DNA of 64,000 nucleotides from Pseudomonas entomophila (GCF_023277925.1 NZ_CP063832.1:248001-312000); one strand, 5' to 3'; numbered from the stretch's first letter, positions 34,729 through 43,300 are shown. Notes: generated by a model not told the origin, from the sequence alone. Made by a program: numbers and translations.

Positions 34729-35574
34729 TTAGGCGTAGTGGTTCTTCTGCCACACGGTTTCGAGGGCTTCAAGAGGCCACACTCGGGCCCCGGCCTCTTT
34801 ACCTGGCCAGATAGTCAGCCCATAGAACTTGCAGTGAACGCTAACCATGTACCCGAAGTTGCTGAGCTCGCTTCCAAAGAGCTTATGCCCCTTCATGATG
34901 CTGAAATCTTGAGCCTTCATGAACTCAGAACGCTTCTGTGGTGGCACAGGGCGTTTGGTATTGGTGAAGGGGTGAGACACCATGCCATACAGGTCCTGTT
35001 GAACCGGGCGGGATGTTGGGGCTGCGCTTATTGCGCACTCTGCAAGAGCAGGTCTCAGGTCTTGTAGGATTTCCTTACGGAGCTCCTCTTTGAAAACACC
35101 GAACATCTGAGCAACTAGCCCAGCGAGTTTCTGTGTGGTGTCCTGTTGAAGGACCTGAGGGGCGGCTACGGGAGTGGTTTTTTGAGCAGCCACTACGGAC
35201 GATTCAGCAGGCTTCTCGATGGTGACTGTGGAGACCCCTCTGAGGATGTCATCAATCATCAGGGAGCAATGCACAGCGAAGCGCGGATCAAGCCACCATG
35301 CGTAGAAGACAGCGATTTTTGGATGACCCCAGGTGCCACTGTTGTAGCGCCCACGGGTGGCGATGGTTAATTCCCTGAAATCTAGGGTTTTAGAAAACTC
35401 ATCCATGGCCTCCTTGGTGTTGGGACTGTCCCAGAAATTGGAAAGCTTCTTGTCAAAGTGTTGGGCGGCCTTCGTCATATTGAAGTAGCCGTCCTCCCTG
35501 AAGGTGAACGTCTTCCCCTGCCAATCCTTAGTGATTAGCGCTGGTTTACTCACGGTAATGCTTTTCGTAGACAT
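34729..35574 (-). CDS. KilA-N domain phage regulator
   Basis: A 281-residue protein. A KilA-N domain covers about residues 14-115: TFREDGYFNMTKAAQHFDKK, then RGRYNSGTWGHPKIAVFYAWWLDPRFAVHCSLMIDDIL. A Gln/Ala-rich linker leads to a distinct C-terminal domain (SIMKGHKLFGSELSNFGYMVS). KilA-N proteins are phage DNA-binding regulators or antirepressors. AGGAGC precedes the ATG. It sits between the SSB/amidase fusion and the polymerase remnant in one leftward unit. Confidence 0.85.
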   Translation of the reverse strand: MSTKSITVSKPALITKDWQGKTFTFREDGYFNMTKAAQHFDKKLSNFWDSPNTKEAMDEFSKTLDFRELTIATRGRYNSGTWGHPKIAVFYAWWLDPRFAVHCSLMIDDILRGVSTVTIEKPAESSVVAAQKTTPVAAPQVLQQDTTQKLAGLVAQMFGVFKEELRKEILQDLRPALAECAISAAPTSRPVQQDLYGMVSHPFTNTKRPVPPQKRSEFMKAQDFSIMKGHKLFGSELSNFGYMVSVHCKFYGLTIWPGKEAGARVWPLEALETVWQKNHYA

Positions 35575-35608
35575 GCGGGTGCTCCTAGGGTCCTCATGAA
35601 GAGGCCCA

Positions 35609-36676
35609 TCAGTGCTCCTCGATCACGCTCACATCAAAGCTCGGACAGGCCAAATGGCCACAGTGATGATCTGCGAAAAGGTCCCGGTGACCGAGGATCT
35701 TGGCGCGTTCATAGCGAGACTTGAGCTGGGCCAGGAGGACCCTCAAGGTGTCGTATTGGGCTTGGGTGAAGTTGTCTGCGGGTTTCCCGTGGGCATCCAC
35801 ACCACCGACCATACAGACCCCAATGGAGTTGCTGTTGTGGCCGGATACATGGGCGCCGATCTCGGATTCTCGCCGGCCATTCTCGATGGTCCCGTCACGA
35901 CGAATCACATAGTGGTAACCGATGGTCACGAAGCCGCGCTTGAGGTGCCATTGAGTGATCTCACGGCGCCCAATGTCAGCCTTCGGGCCAGTTGCGGAGC
36001 AATGCACAACAATCAGGTCTGTGCGGTCTCGGTCCTTGCTGGCGGAGTAGGACTGTGGCTGTTCCGAGTCTTGTAACGAGCCATACCCACCAGGATCGGG
36101 CGCTTCCTCTTCAAGGCTGAAACCAAAGGAGGATGCCTCAGGGAGGGGCGGCTCCACTAGTTTCAGGATCTTCACGGCGCGGATAAACAGGGTGACACCT
36201 GCACCCAGCAGGGCGTTGTAAAAAGGGGAGATGAATACCGAGATTCGGGCTACGGTGCCGGTGCCAATCTTCAGGTCATGGGTCAGGGCTTTGCCCTTGC
36301 CATCGAACAGAGCGATCTTGCGCTCAACGGTCTGACCGGTTTTCCGGTCGGTGTAGCTTGCCTTCGACTTGAAGTTGAAGACCAGATAGTCCTCACCGTT
36401 CTCGTCGGTCTCCTCCACTGGGAGGTCCGCCAGCATCACCTTCTTGCCGGAGCCTTTCTTCTTGGACTCCGCTTCCTGCACTTGGCGGTCGTGCTCTTCC
36501 TGCTGGACCTTCTCCAAGAGCTCCAGAAACTTCGCCGCTTGAGGGTCGGAGGCCTTGGCCTTCAAATTGGTCTTGTAGACGCCCGCCTCATCGAACTTGG
36601 TGTCAGGTTCCACCAGGCAAGGCCCTATGAGGGCTCCTATGGGAGTTACTGCTTCGAACTTCGCCTGACTTATCAC
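35609..36676 (-). CDS. Fusion of T7 gp2.5-like ssDNA-binding protein and gp3.5-like amidase/lysozyme
   Basis: A 355-residue single frame. Residues 1-180 follow T7 gp2.5 (GVYKTNLKAKASDPQAAKF, DYLVFNFKSKASYTDRKTGQ, YNALLGAGVTLF) and end in an acidic tail EEEAPDPG. Residues 215-355 follow T7 lysozyme gp3.5: His225 in VVHCSAT, Tyr254 in GYHYVIRRDG, NSIGVCMVGG, His330 in LGHRD and Cys344 in ACPSFD. The position of catalytic Lys128 of T7 lysozyme is Leu342. In T7 these are separate genes with gene 3 between them. T7 lysozyme also binds and inhibits T7 RNA polymerase. Start GTG, with a weak site. Confidence 0.85.
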   Translation of the reverse strand: MISQAKFEAVTPIGALIGPCLVEPDTKFDEAGVYKTNLKAKASDPQAAKFLELLEKVQQEEHDRQVQEAESKKKGSGKKVMLADLPVEETDENGEDYLVFNFKSKASYTDRKTGQTVERKIALFDGKGKALTHDLKIGTGTVARISVFISPFYNALLGAGVTLFIRAVKILKLVEPPLPEASSFGFSLEEEAPDPGGYGSLQDSEQPQSYSASKDRDRTDLIVVHCSATGPKADIGRREITQWHLKRGFVTIGYHYVIRRDGTIENGRRESEIGAHVSGHNSNSIGVCMVGGVDAHGKPADNFTQAQYDTLRVLLAQLKSRYERAKILGHRDLFADHHCGHLACPSFDVSVIEEH

Positions 36677-36835
36677 ACATGGTTTCCGCTATAGGCCTCA
36701 GGAAGCCCATAACGCTCCGTAGGTGTCCCTCAGTCAAGCCTTGTCCTCTGCAAGGGATCTAGAAGGGATCTCATCAGGAGGCCCTCAAAGGAGCTCTTAA
36801 AGCTAAAACAGATAGGCACAGGGATTTAGGCTATG

Positions 36836-36864
36836 AGTATTAAATTCCTAATAGTTTTAGTCAA
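36836..36864 (-). promoter_or_regulatory. Candidate sigma-70 promoter of the leftward early unit
   Basis: On the minus strand TTGACT (36859-36864), a 17-bp spacer and AATACT (36836-36841). It overlaps the end of the recombinase gene and faces the SSB/amidase gene. Confidence 0.5.
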
Positions 36865-37420
36865 TTATAGGTTGTCCGGCTTTCCGGGTTCTATAAACCG
36901 TGGTGCGGTCCAATCCGAGCTCCTTGCCGATGGCTGTATCTCCCAGACCCTGCGCTTTGAGGGCCAAGATACGCTCTAGTAGAGGTTCCCCTTTGGGCTT
37001 CCGGCCCTTGTACTTCCCATCAGCCTTGGCCTTCGCTATACCCTCCCGCTGACGCTCTAGCATCATCTCCCGCTCAAACTGCGCCACAGAGCCCAGTACG
37101 TTAAGCATCAAGCGCCCGCCCGCAGTAGTCGAGTCGATCCCCATGCCCAAGATATTCAGGCCTGCCCCTATCTCATCGAGTCTCTTCAGGATCTCCCCCA
37201 GGTGATGAACGCTCCGGGCCAGGCGGTCCAGCTTGGTAACCACCAGAAGGTCTCCCTTGCGGAGATCCTGAAGCATGCGCTCAAGCTCTGGGCGCTCAGC
37301 TACGGATGACACCTGCTCCTTGTAGAGCTTTTCTACTCCAGCGGCTATGAGCTCCCGTTCCTGAGCCTCAAAGCCTGCGACCTGTTCAAGGGTAGAAGTC
37401 CGAGCGTACCCGATGCGCAT
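36857..37420 (-). CDS. Serine recombinase (resolvase/invertase family)
   Basis: A 187-residue protein. The catalytic domain starts MRIGYARTSTLEQ (nucleophilic Ser9), with KLDRLARS near residue 65 and GSVAQFEREMMLERQREGIAKA as the long E helix. A C-terminal helix-turn-helix (GDTAIGKELGLDRTTVYRTRKAG) follows. Full length for a resolvase. GGAG precedes the ATG. It may resolve multimers or invert a segment; the repeat cluster just upstream could be its site. Confidence 0.9.
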   Translation of the reverse strand: MRIGYARTSTLEQVAGFEAQERELIAAGVEKLYKEQVSSVAERPELERMLQDLRKGDLLVVTKLDRLARSVHHLGEILKRLDEIGAGLNILGMGIDSTTAGGRLMLNVLGSVAQFEREMMLERQREGIAKAKADGKYKGRKPKGEPLLERILALKAQGLGDTAIGKELGLDRTTVYRTRKAGQPIID

Positions 37421-37785
37421 GATGAGATCTCCGTGAAGTGTTGCATTAGGGTCTTAAGATGTCCATAAGGTAGTGTTGCAAAATTGAATAGTCAACTCCA
37501 ATGCAACGCTTTCAGATGCTTGCTGCAACGTTGCGTTAGGGCAAGGTCTACTGCAACGGTGGGTGTTGAGAGGTTGCTCCAGAGAACGCCCATGAGGTGC
37601 CCCTTGGTCCACTTACAGAGGCGCCCACACGCAGGCGCGCATGAGTAACCGGGTGTGCGCCCACGCGCGGGGCCCCCACGGGGGTAAACCAAAGCGCGTT
37701 CACCTTAATGAGAGGTCTCACAAATTTTCCTGAAATTCCATCAGGCACTCTGCTAAAAGCAGGAGACACAACCTAGGGAAGGCCC
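37421..37785. other. Intergenic region with TGCAACG repeats and a GC-rich palindromic stretch
   Basis: TGCAACG occurs at 37502, 37524 and 37552, and GTTGC(A/G)TTAGGG at 37440-37451 and 37530-37541, a cluster suited to a recombinase or replication-protein site. Then 37615-37690 is strikingly GC-rich, with gcgcccacacgcaggcgcgc, gtgcgcccacgcgcgggg and cccccacggggg motifs, unlike the AT-rich surroundings. No gene is supported. Confidence 0.5.
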
Positions 37786-38301
37786 ATGGAAATTTTGATC
37801 AAAGTCACCTTGCCAATTATCACTGCGATAGTGCTCTGGTTCCTAAAAGCGTCGAAAGAACGAAGCACGATTGGCCTAGCGATCTTCGCAGAGATCAACG
37901 CCATCTGTGAGATTGCAGAAGAACGTTCATATTTGAAGGGTCTGAAGGACCAAGCGGAGGTGCTTAGGAATCGAGAGGAGGGAGATGACTCTAGCTATGC
38001 CCTTCAAGTCAAAGTGCCTGACCACTACTGTCGGCTCTACATCAACAACCTTGACGCCATAGGAAAGCTGGATGCGGACGAGGCCGCTCTGGTTGTCCGT
38101 TTCTATCAGTTCGTTGATAGCGTCGTTCAAGACATAACAGAAGGCGGCTGCTTGGCTGCTGGTGTCGATGAGCCTGATTCGTTCGATGAGACCATCACGA
38201 TTTTCGAGAAGGCTCTCGCGGCTGCTGACCAGTTGAGAGCGGTTAGGGCCGCGAAGGCGGAGCAACCCTGGTACAGAAAACTACTGCGCATGATCGCTTG
38301 A
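37786..38301 (+). CDS. Unrecognised membrane-anchored protein next to attR
   Basis: A 171-residue protein with one N-terminal transmembrane helix (ILIKVTLPIITAIVLWFL) followed by a cytoplasmic helical domain rich in Asp/Glu and ending in a basic WYRKLLRMIA. GGAAGG precedes the ATG. Last gene before the attachment site, a typical location for a cargo gene expressed from the prophage. Function unknown. Confidence 0.65.
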   Translation: MEILIKVTLPIITAIVLWFLKASKERSTIGLAIFAEINAICEIAEERSYLKGLKDQAEVLRNREEGDDSSYALQVKVPDHYCRLYINNLDAIGKLDADEAALVVRFYQFVDSVVQDITEGGCLAAGVDEPDSFDETITIFEKALAAADQLRAVRAAKAEQPWYRKLLRMIA

Positions 38302-38303
38302 GC

Positions 38304-38324
38304 TGGTACATGTCAGTGGTACAT
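38304..38324 (+). promoter_or_regulatory. Candidate integrase arm-type site, right
   Basis: tggtacat-gtcag-tggtacat, 19 of 21 bases identical to 19630-19650, 58 bp from the attR core. Confidence 0.6.
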
Positions 38325-38382
38325 TTTTCTTCGTCTGTGGTCTAGAATGCCCAGCAAACATTGGGCTTTACAGGTCTGGCAG

Positions 38383-38421
38383 CGTATCAAGGGTTCAAAT
38401 CCCTTCTTCACCGCCACATTC
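38383..38421 (+). repeat. Prophage attachment site, distal side (attR)
   Basis: A 39-bp copy of the tRNA-Ser 3' end, identical to 19524-19562. The 5' part of a tRNA is not present here, so it is a fragment and not a second tRNA. Confidence 0.92.
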
Positions 38422-38428
38422 TACGAGA

Positions 38429-38464
38429 AGCCCCCGAATCGAAAGGTTCGGGGGCTTTTTGTTT
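38429..38464 (+). terminator. Original terminator of tRNA-Ser, displaced by the prophage
   Basis: AGCCCCCGAA-tcgaaagg-TTCGGGGGCT followed by TTTTTG. Strong hairpin immediately after attR. Confidence 0.85.
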
Positions 38465-38510
38465 TGTGGCTTGAAGCATTGTGCTCAGGCAAGGTTTGCT
38501 GCTGTCTTCA

Positions 38511-38611
38511 CCGGCCCTTTCGCCGGCAAAGCCGGCTCCTACAGGATTTGCGCCGATCTTGAGGCTGGCGCCGCACCTGTAGGAGCCGGCTTTGCCGGCG
38601 AAAGGGCCGGC
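38511..38611. repeat. REP pair
   Basis: cgccggcaaagccggctcctaca and the inverted tgtaggagccggctttgccggcg, about 30 bp apart, downstream of the TonB receptor gene. Confidence 0.85.
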
Positions 38612-38634
38612 GCAGCCAACCCACACGGCCTTTG

Positions 38635-40782
38635 TCAGAAACTGACGGAAGCCGATAGCCGAGCGGTACGCGGCGCGCCCTGGAACAGGTAGTTGTCGCC
38701 CAGGTAGTCCCCCACGTCGCGCCAGTAGCGCTTGTCGAAGACGTTGTCCACGGTCAGCCGCAACACGGTGTCGTAACCACCGATACGGGTACGGTAGCGG
38801 CTGCCGATATCGAACACGGTGTAGCCGCCGACTTCGACATTACCTGCCTGGCTGGCGTACTTGCTGGCGCTGTAGCGTGCGCCACCCAGCAGGGCCAGGC
38901 CGGGCACGGGTAGGGCGTAGTCGGCGTGCAGGGCGGCGCGCAGGCGGGGGACGTTGATTGCCTGGTGGCCCTCGTAGGCGTCGGTGCCGCTGTTCTGCAC
39001 GCGCGCGCGGATCGCCGCGGCACTGGCCTGGATCTGCAAGTTCGAGGTCACCTGGCCACTGGCGCCCAGTTCCAGGCCGGTGTTCTTTTGCTGACCCTGT
39101 TGCACAAACCTCGGGTCGGCGTTTTCTTCCGGGCGGGAATATTGGTAGGCCTGGCGAATCTGGAACAGCGCCGCACTGAAGCTCATGCCCTGCCAGTCCC
39201 GCTTGATGCCGACTTCCAGCTGTCGAGACAGCGTGGGTGCCAGGATCTCGAACTTGTTGCTGGCGAACCAGGGCGCGGTGCCGCCTGCGGACAGGCCTTT
39301 CGAATAGCTGGCATAGAGGGTGGTGTCCGGTTGTGGCTTGTAGATCAACGCGGCATTGGGCAGCAGCTGGTACTGCTGGGTGTGGCGGGTGGCAGCGCCG
39401 GTCTGGTCCCAGGTCTTTTCGTCCAGACGCACTTCGCGGGCGCCGAGCACGGTTTGCCAGTTTTCGTTGAAGGTGATGCGGTCACTGAGGAACAGACCGT
39501 ACTGGCGGCTGTCCAGGCGCCGTTCGCTGTGGCCCAGTGGCTTGTCGGACGGAGCCAGCGCAGGTGCGCCGGTGTAGATATTGCCGGGATGGAGCGCATC
39601 GAGCAGCTCGTTATAGGTCGGGCGCTGATCGAGCGTGCGCCGCTGGGCGCTGGTACCCACGGTCAGTTCGTGACCGACGCCGAGCGCGTCGATGCGTCCA
39701 TCGAGCATGGCCTGGGCCTCGTCGATACGGCGGGTGTCATCGGGGCTGCGGAAATCGTAGACATCGTAGTCGCCGTTCGGGCTGAAATGCGAGGCCCATC
39801 CGCCGTTGCTTCCCCAGGCAAACGCACTGTAGTCATCGATCACCACCTTACTGCGCGAAGCGCTGAGGGTGCCGTTCCAGGTGTCGTTGAACCGGTACTT
39901 GAAGCGACCGCCCAGGTTCAGCGAATCGTTCTGCACCGGCTTTGCCCATGACTGCCAGGCCAGGTGGTCCTTGGGGGCGACGCCATGGGGCACTTGGTTG
40001 CCGCCGAGCAACTGGTAGCCCGGCACCGAATACTGCTCGCGGTGCTGGTACTCGGCGTCCAGTTCAAGCACGGCATCCGGGCTGACCTGCCAGTCGAAGG
40101 CCAGCGAGGCGAAGTCGCGCTTGCCGTCGGCGTGGTCGACGTACGAACGGAGATCTTCATGGGCCAGGTTGGCGCGCAGGCCGAACTGGCGCTCGGCGCC
40201 GAACCAGCCGCCCAGGTCTGTGGCCAGGTAGCGTTCGCCCTGCTCGTTGCTCGAGACGCTGACGCTGCGCACGTCTTCCGGGCGTTTGGTCACGTAATTG
40301 ACCAGGCCGCCGGGCTCCGACATGCCGCTCTGCAGCCCAGAGAGCCCCTTGAGCAGTTCGACCTGCTGCTTGTTCTCCAGCGCCACATTCTGTTCACCGG
40401 CGATGGTCTGGCCGTTGATCCGGTAGCTGCTGGCGGCGTTGAGCTCGAAGCCGCGCACATTGAAGTTCTCGTAGTAACCGACCGGGGCGTAGCTTTCGCC
40501 CACCGAGGCGTCGCTTTGCAGCACTTCGCTCAACTTGCGCACCTGGCGGTCGTCGAGCAGTTGGCGGTTGAACACGCTGACCGAGGCGGGTGTGTCCAGC
40601 AGCGGGGCGTTGTGCAGGCCGCCGACCTGGGCCTCGCGTGCCTTGTAGCCCTCGTTGCCGTAAACCTCCGAGACGCGCACGGGGGCCAGGGTCACGCTGT
40701 CGGCGGCAAGGCCCTGGCCACTGTGCAGGGCAAGGCCGAGGCTGAGCAGGCCGAGGGGCAGGCGGGGGCGAAGCGGGGTCAT
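38635..40782 (-). CDS. TonB-dependent siderophore receptor
   Basis: A 715-residue outer-membrane protein with a signal peptide (MTPLRPRLPLGLLSLGLALHSGQGLAA). A plug domain runs about residues 30-180 (TPASVSVFNRQLLDDRQ, NVRGFELNAASSYRINGQTI, EPGGLVNYVTKRP), followed by a 22-strand barrel ending in the terminal Phe of RLSASVSF. It imports a ferric siderophore, energised by TonB. No extra N-terminal signalling domain is present, so it is unlikely to be part of a sigma/anti-sigma cascade. AAGGAG precedes the ATG. The ligand is unknown. Confidence 0.92.
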   Translation of the reverse strand: MTPLRPRLPLGLLSLGLALHSGQGLAADSVTLAPVRVSEVYGNEGYKAREAQVGGLHNAPLLDTPASVSVFNRQLLDDRQVRKLSEVLQSDASVGESYAPVGYYENFNVRGFELNAASSYRINGQTIAGEQNVALENKQQVELLKGLSGLQSGMSEPGGLVNYVTKRPEDVRSVSVSSNEQGERYLATDLGGWFGAERQFGLRANLAHEDLRSYVDHADGKRDFASLAFDWQVSPDAVLELDAEYQHREQYSVPGYQLLGGNQVPHGVAPKDHLAWQSWAKPVQNDSLNLGGRFKYRFNDTWNGTLSASRSKVVIDDYSAFAWGSNGGWASHFSPNGDYDVYDFRSPDDTRRIDEAQAMLDGRIDALGVGHELTVGTSAQRRTLDQRPTYNELLDALHPGNIYTGAPALAPSDKPLGHSERRLDSRQYGLFLSDRITFNENWQTVLGAREVRLDEKTWDQTGAATRHTQQYQLLPNAALIYKPQPDTTLYASYSKGLSAGGTAPWFASNKFEILAPTLSRQLEVGIKRDWQGMSFSAALFQIRQAYQYSRPEENADPRFVQQGQQKNTGLELGASGQVTSNLQIQASAAAIRARVQNSGTDAYEGHQAINVPRLRAALHADYALPVPGLALLGGARYSASKYASQAGNVEVGGYTVFDIGSRYRTRIGGYDTVLRLTVDNVFDKRYWRDVGDYLGDNYLFQGAPRTARLSASVSF

Positions 40783-40917
40783 GCAAGGCTCCTTGGGAGG
40801 CGGACGCGCCGTTATCGGTCGGCGGCTGTCGGGCAGGCAAAAGGGCGCCATGGTAGCAGGCTGCCAAGCACGGGTTTCGATGTTTCAGGGGAACGACCGT
40901 ATGCCTGAGACGAATTC

Positions 40918-40999
40918 TGTAGGGGCGGCTTTAGCCGCGATGCAGGCAATACGGTGCCTGGCACCCGTTTGCGGGTGATCGCGGCTAAAGCTCCTACAG
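40918..40999. repeat. REPIN
   Basis: tgtaggggcggctttagccgcga and the inverted gatcgcggctaaagctcctaca, with a gtttgcgggtgat spacer. The right copy has lost three bases of the core. Confidence 0.8.
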
Positions 41000-41021
41000 A
41001 ACGAACGAAGCGGTTGCGGAT

Positions 41022-41399
41022 TCAGGCCGCGGCCGGACGCTGATGCTTGCGCCAGTTGTCGTCGATCTTCGACCAGGTCTTGCCATCGGTGATAGCCATC
41101 AGCTTGCGTCCATCCTTGAACGTGGCGACGAAGGTGACTTCATCTTCCTTGCCGCCGAGCAGCAGCCCGGCGAGCAGGCCGACCGGGCCGGCCACCAGCG
41201 CACCGGCCACCCCCCAACCCAGGGCGCTACCCAGGCTGCGGGTCGATTCGAGGTTGGCCAACCTCAGGTCTTTGATGCGGGTAAGTGAAATGCGCTCGCC
41301 TGGCGAAGGGCTGCGGGGGGTCTTGAGTGTGAGCGCTCCATTGCGATACTCGCCTTCACCTTGCAAGAAATCGCCGGATTGCACCGTGAGTCTTGTCAT
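41022..41399 (-). CDS. Conserved protein with glycine-rich hydrophobic hairpin
   Basis: A 125-residue protein. An N-terminal DFLQGEGEYRNGALTLKTPRS segment precedes a central GWGVAGALVAGPVGLLAGLLLGGKEDEV glycine-zipper-like hydrophobic stretch and a C-terminal VATFKDGRKLMAITDGKTWSKI. Family unnamed to me. Divergent from aprA. Confidence 0.7.
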   Translation of the reverse strand: MTRLTVQSGDFLQGEGEYRNGALTLKTPRSPSPGERISLTRIKDLRLANLESTRSLGSALGWGVAGALVAGPVGLLAGLLLGGKEDEVTFVATFKDGRKLMAITDGKTWSKIDDNWRKHQRPAAA

Positions 41400-41842
41400 T
41401 GTGTCGTCCTGTCAGGGAGGGGCTGTGACCAACACCTACTGAGCGCCAGGGGCGTTGACAAGTCAACGCTCAGGCGACGGAGGGTCGTGCGGCGGGTTGT
41501 CACGCAGTAAAGCGCCTAGAACGAAGCAGCGATTGAAATGTTCAACCGAAAGTCGCGTTTTCGAAAATAAACTTCGATTCGGTGACCAATTAGTCATCGA
41601 TTCATTAATAGAACTAATGGTTGTATCAGCGGGGGCCGGTAGAGCGCAGTCTGGAGGAAAAAGTACGGATCAGTGATCGTGTTCGAAAACGAAAAAATGA
41701 CGCCAAAAAAGGCTGGACAGGTAGTTTCAATATGTGTCAGTTTTTTTGCGCCGCATAAAGGCGAGTGACAGGATGCTCTCGCCAACTTGGGAAACTCCTG
41801 TCTGACATCAACTGCTTTTTTGTAAACAAGGAAGTAATCTGC
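41400..41842. other. 443-bp AT-rich control region upstream of aprA
   Basis: Low-GC stretch with attcattaatagaactaatgg near 41600 and several T and A runs. The ribosome-binding region acaaggaagt-N6-ATG contains an ANGGA core, as recognised by RsmA-type regulators; Gac/Rsm control of aprA is known in other Pseudomonas, so it is plausible here. No gene is seen. Confidence 0.5.
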
Positions 41843-43300
41843 ATGTCGAAAGTCAAAGAAAGCGCTATTGTTTCGGCCACCTCCGCACTGCAACCACAGG
41901 GGCCGAGTTCTTCTTACGGTCTGATCAATAGCTTCGCCCACCAGTACGACCGCGGTGGCGCGAACGTCAATGGCAAACCTTCGTACACGGTCGACCAGGC
42001 TGCCAACTACCTACTGCGTGACGGCGCCGCCTGGAAAGACCTGAACAAGGACGGCACCATCAGCCTCTCCTACACCTTCCTGAATAAGGCACCTTCTGAC
42101 TTCTACAGCCGTGGACTAGGCACGTTCAGCCAGTTCAGCGACCAGCAGAAAGGCCAGGCCAAGCTCGCCATGCAGTCCTGGGCGGACGTGGCCAAGGTGA
42201 CCTTTACGGAAGCTGCATCAGGCGGCGACGGTCACATGACCTTCGGTAACTTCAGCGCCAGCAACGGCGGGGCGGCGTTCGCCTACCTGCCGTTCGACAT
42301 GCCGGGTTCGCACAAGGGTGAATCCTGGTACCTGATCAACAGCAGCTACCAGGTCAACAAGACTCCGGACACCGGCAACTACGGGCGCCAGACCCTGACC
42401 CACGAGATCGGCCATGTACTCGGTCTGTCCCACCCCGGCGACTACAACGCCGGCGAGGGCAACCCGACCTACAGGGATGCCACGTACGCTCAGGACACCC
42501 GTGGCTACAGCGTGATGAGCTACTGGAGCGAGAGCAACACCGGCCAGAACTTCGTCAAGGCCGGTGGCCAGTACTACGCTTCGGCGCCGCTCATGGACGA
42601 TATCGCGGCCATCCAGAAGCTGTACGGTGCCAACTACGCGACGCGCTCCGGTGACACCGTGTATGGCTTCAACTCCAACGCGGACCGTGACTTCTACTCG
42701 GCCACTTCGTCTTCGTCGAAGCTGGTCTTCTCGGTGTGGGACGGTGGCGGCAACGACACCTTCGACTTCTCTGGGTTCACCCAGAACCAGAAGATCAACC
42801 TCAACGAGACCTCGTTCTCCGATGTTGGCGGCATGATCGGTAACGTGTCCATCGCCAAGGGCGTGACCATCGAAAACGCCTTCGGCGGCTCGGGCAACGA
42901 CCTGCTGATCGGCAACGCGCTGGCCAACGTGCTCAAGGGGGGGGCCGGCAACGACATCATCTACGGTGGTGGCGGTGCTGATCAGCTGTGGGGCGGCACT
43001 GGCGCGGACACCTTCGTGTTTGGCGCTATCAGCGATTCCACCAAGGCCGCGCCGGACCGGATCATGGACTTCACCTCGGGTCAGGACAAGATAGACCTGT
43101 CGGCGATTTCCGCGTTCGCCGTGAACAAGCTGCCGCTGCAGTTCGTCAACGCTTTCACCGGCCATGCCGGCGAAGCTGTGCTGAGCTACGACCAGGGTAA
43201 CAACCTGGGCAGCCTGTCCATCGACTTCACCGGGAACAGCTCGGCTGACTTCCTGGTGACCACGGTTGGCCAGGCCGCTGTCACCGACATCGTGGTCTGA
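41843..43300 (+). CDS. aprA: Serralysin-type alkaline metalloprotease
   Basis: A 485-residue secreted protease. The zinc site [12 protein letters not shown] has His187, Glu188, His191 and His197; the Met-turn SVMSYW has Met225 and Tyr227. RTX calcium-binding nonapeptides [33 protein letters not shown] cover about residues 350-390. The C-terminus ends in DIVV, a type I secretion signal, and there is no Sec signal peptide. Start ATG after AAGGAAG. It is followed by its inhibitor and exporter. A secreted virulence and immune-evasion protease in insect- and animal-associated Pseudomonas. Confidence 0.96.
   Translation: MSKVKESAIVSATSALQPQGPSSSYGLINSFAHQYDRGGANVNGKPSYTVDQAANYLLRDGAAWKDLNKDGTISLSYTFLNKAPSDFYSRGLGTFSQFSDQQKGQAKLAMQSWADVAKVTFTEAASGGDGHMTFGNFSASNGGAAFAYLPFDMPGSHKGESWYLINSSYQVNKTPDTGNYGRQTLTHEIGHVLGLSHPGDYNAGEGNPTYRDATYAQDTRGYSVMSYWSESNTGQNFVKAGGQYYASAPLMDDIAAIQKLYGANYATRSGDTVYGFNSNADRDFYSATSSSSKLVFSVWDGGGNDTFDFSGFTQNQKINLNETSFSDVGGMIGNVSIAKGVTIENAFGGSGNDLLIGNALANVLKGGAGNDIIYGGGGADQLWGGTGADTFVFGAISDSTKAAPDRIMDFTSGQDKIDLSAISAFAVNKLPLQFVNAFTGHAGEAVLSYDQGNNLGSLSIDFTGNSSADFLVTTVGQAAVTDIVV

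Larger units (their letters stand above)
19524..38421. mobile_element. Defective T7-like prophage inserted in tRNA-Ser
   Basis: About 18.9 kb between identical 39-bp repeats, visibly lower in GC than the flanks. It contains a tyrosine integrase and T7-like genes in mostly leftward orientation: gp2.5/gp3.5 fusion, RNA polymerase N-terminal part, gp15, gp14 and gp16 homologues and a holin-like gene. It also holds accessory genes. DNA polymerase, primase, capsid, portal, tail and terminase genes are missing. Integrase-bearing T7-like prophages are known in P. putida (KT2440, recalled, not checked); this one is about half their size. Confidence 0.92.

Noticed and set aside
37492..37692. Short minus-strand ORFs in the GC-rich prophage gap
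   Set aside because: Repeat-derived composition, no ribosome-binding site and no resemblance to known proteins.
38341..38421. A second tRNA at the right end of the element
   Set aside because: Only the 3' 39 bp of tRNA-Ser are present; no D-arm or anticodon arm upstream.
19524..38421. CRISPR array or anti-CRISPR locus in the element
   Set aside because: No regularly spaced direct repeats with unique spacers; no recognised anti-CRISPR or its Aca regulator.
42895..42990. Tandem repeats in aprA as a mobile or satellite repeat
   Set aside because: They encode RTX GGxGxD nonapeptides and are explained by protein function.
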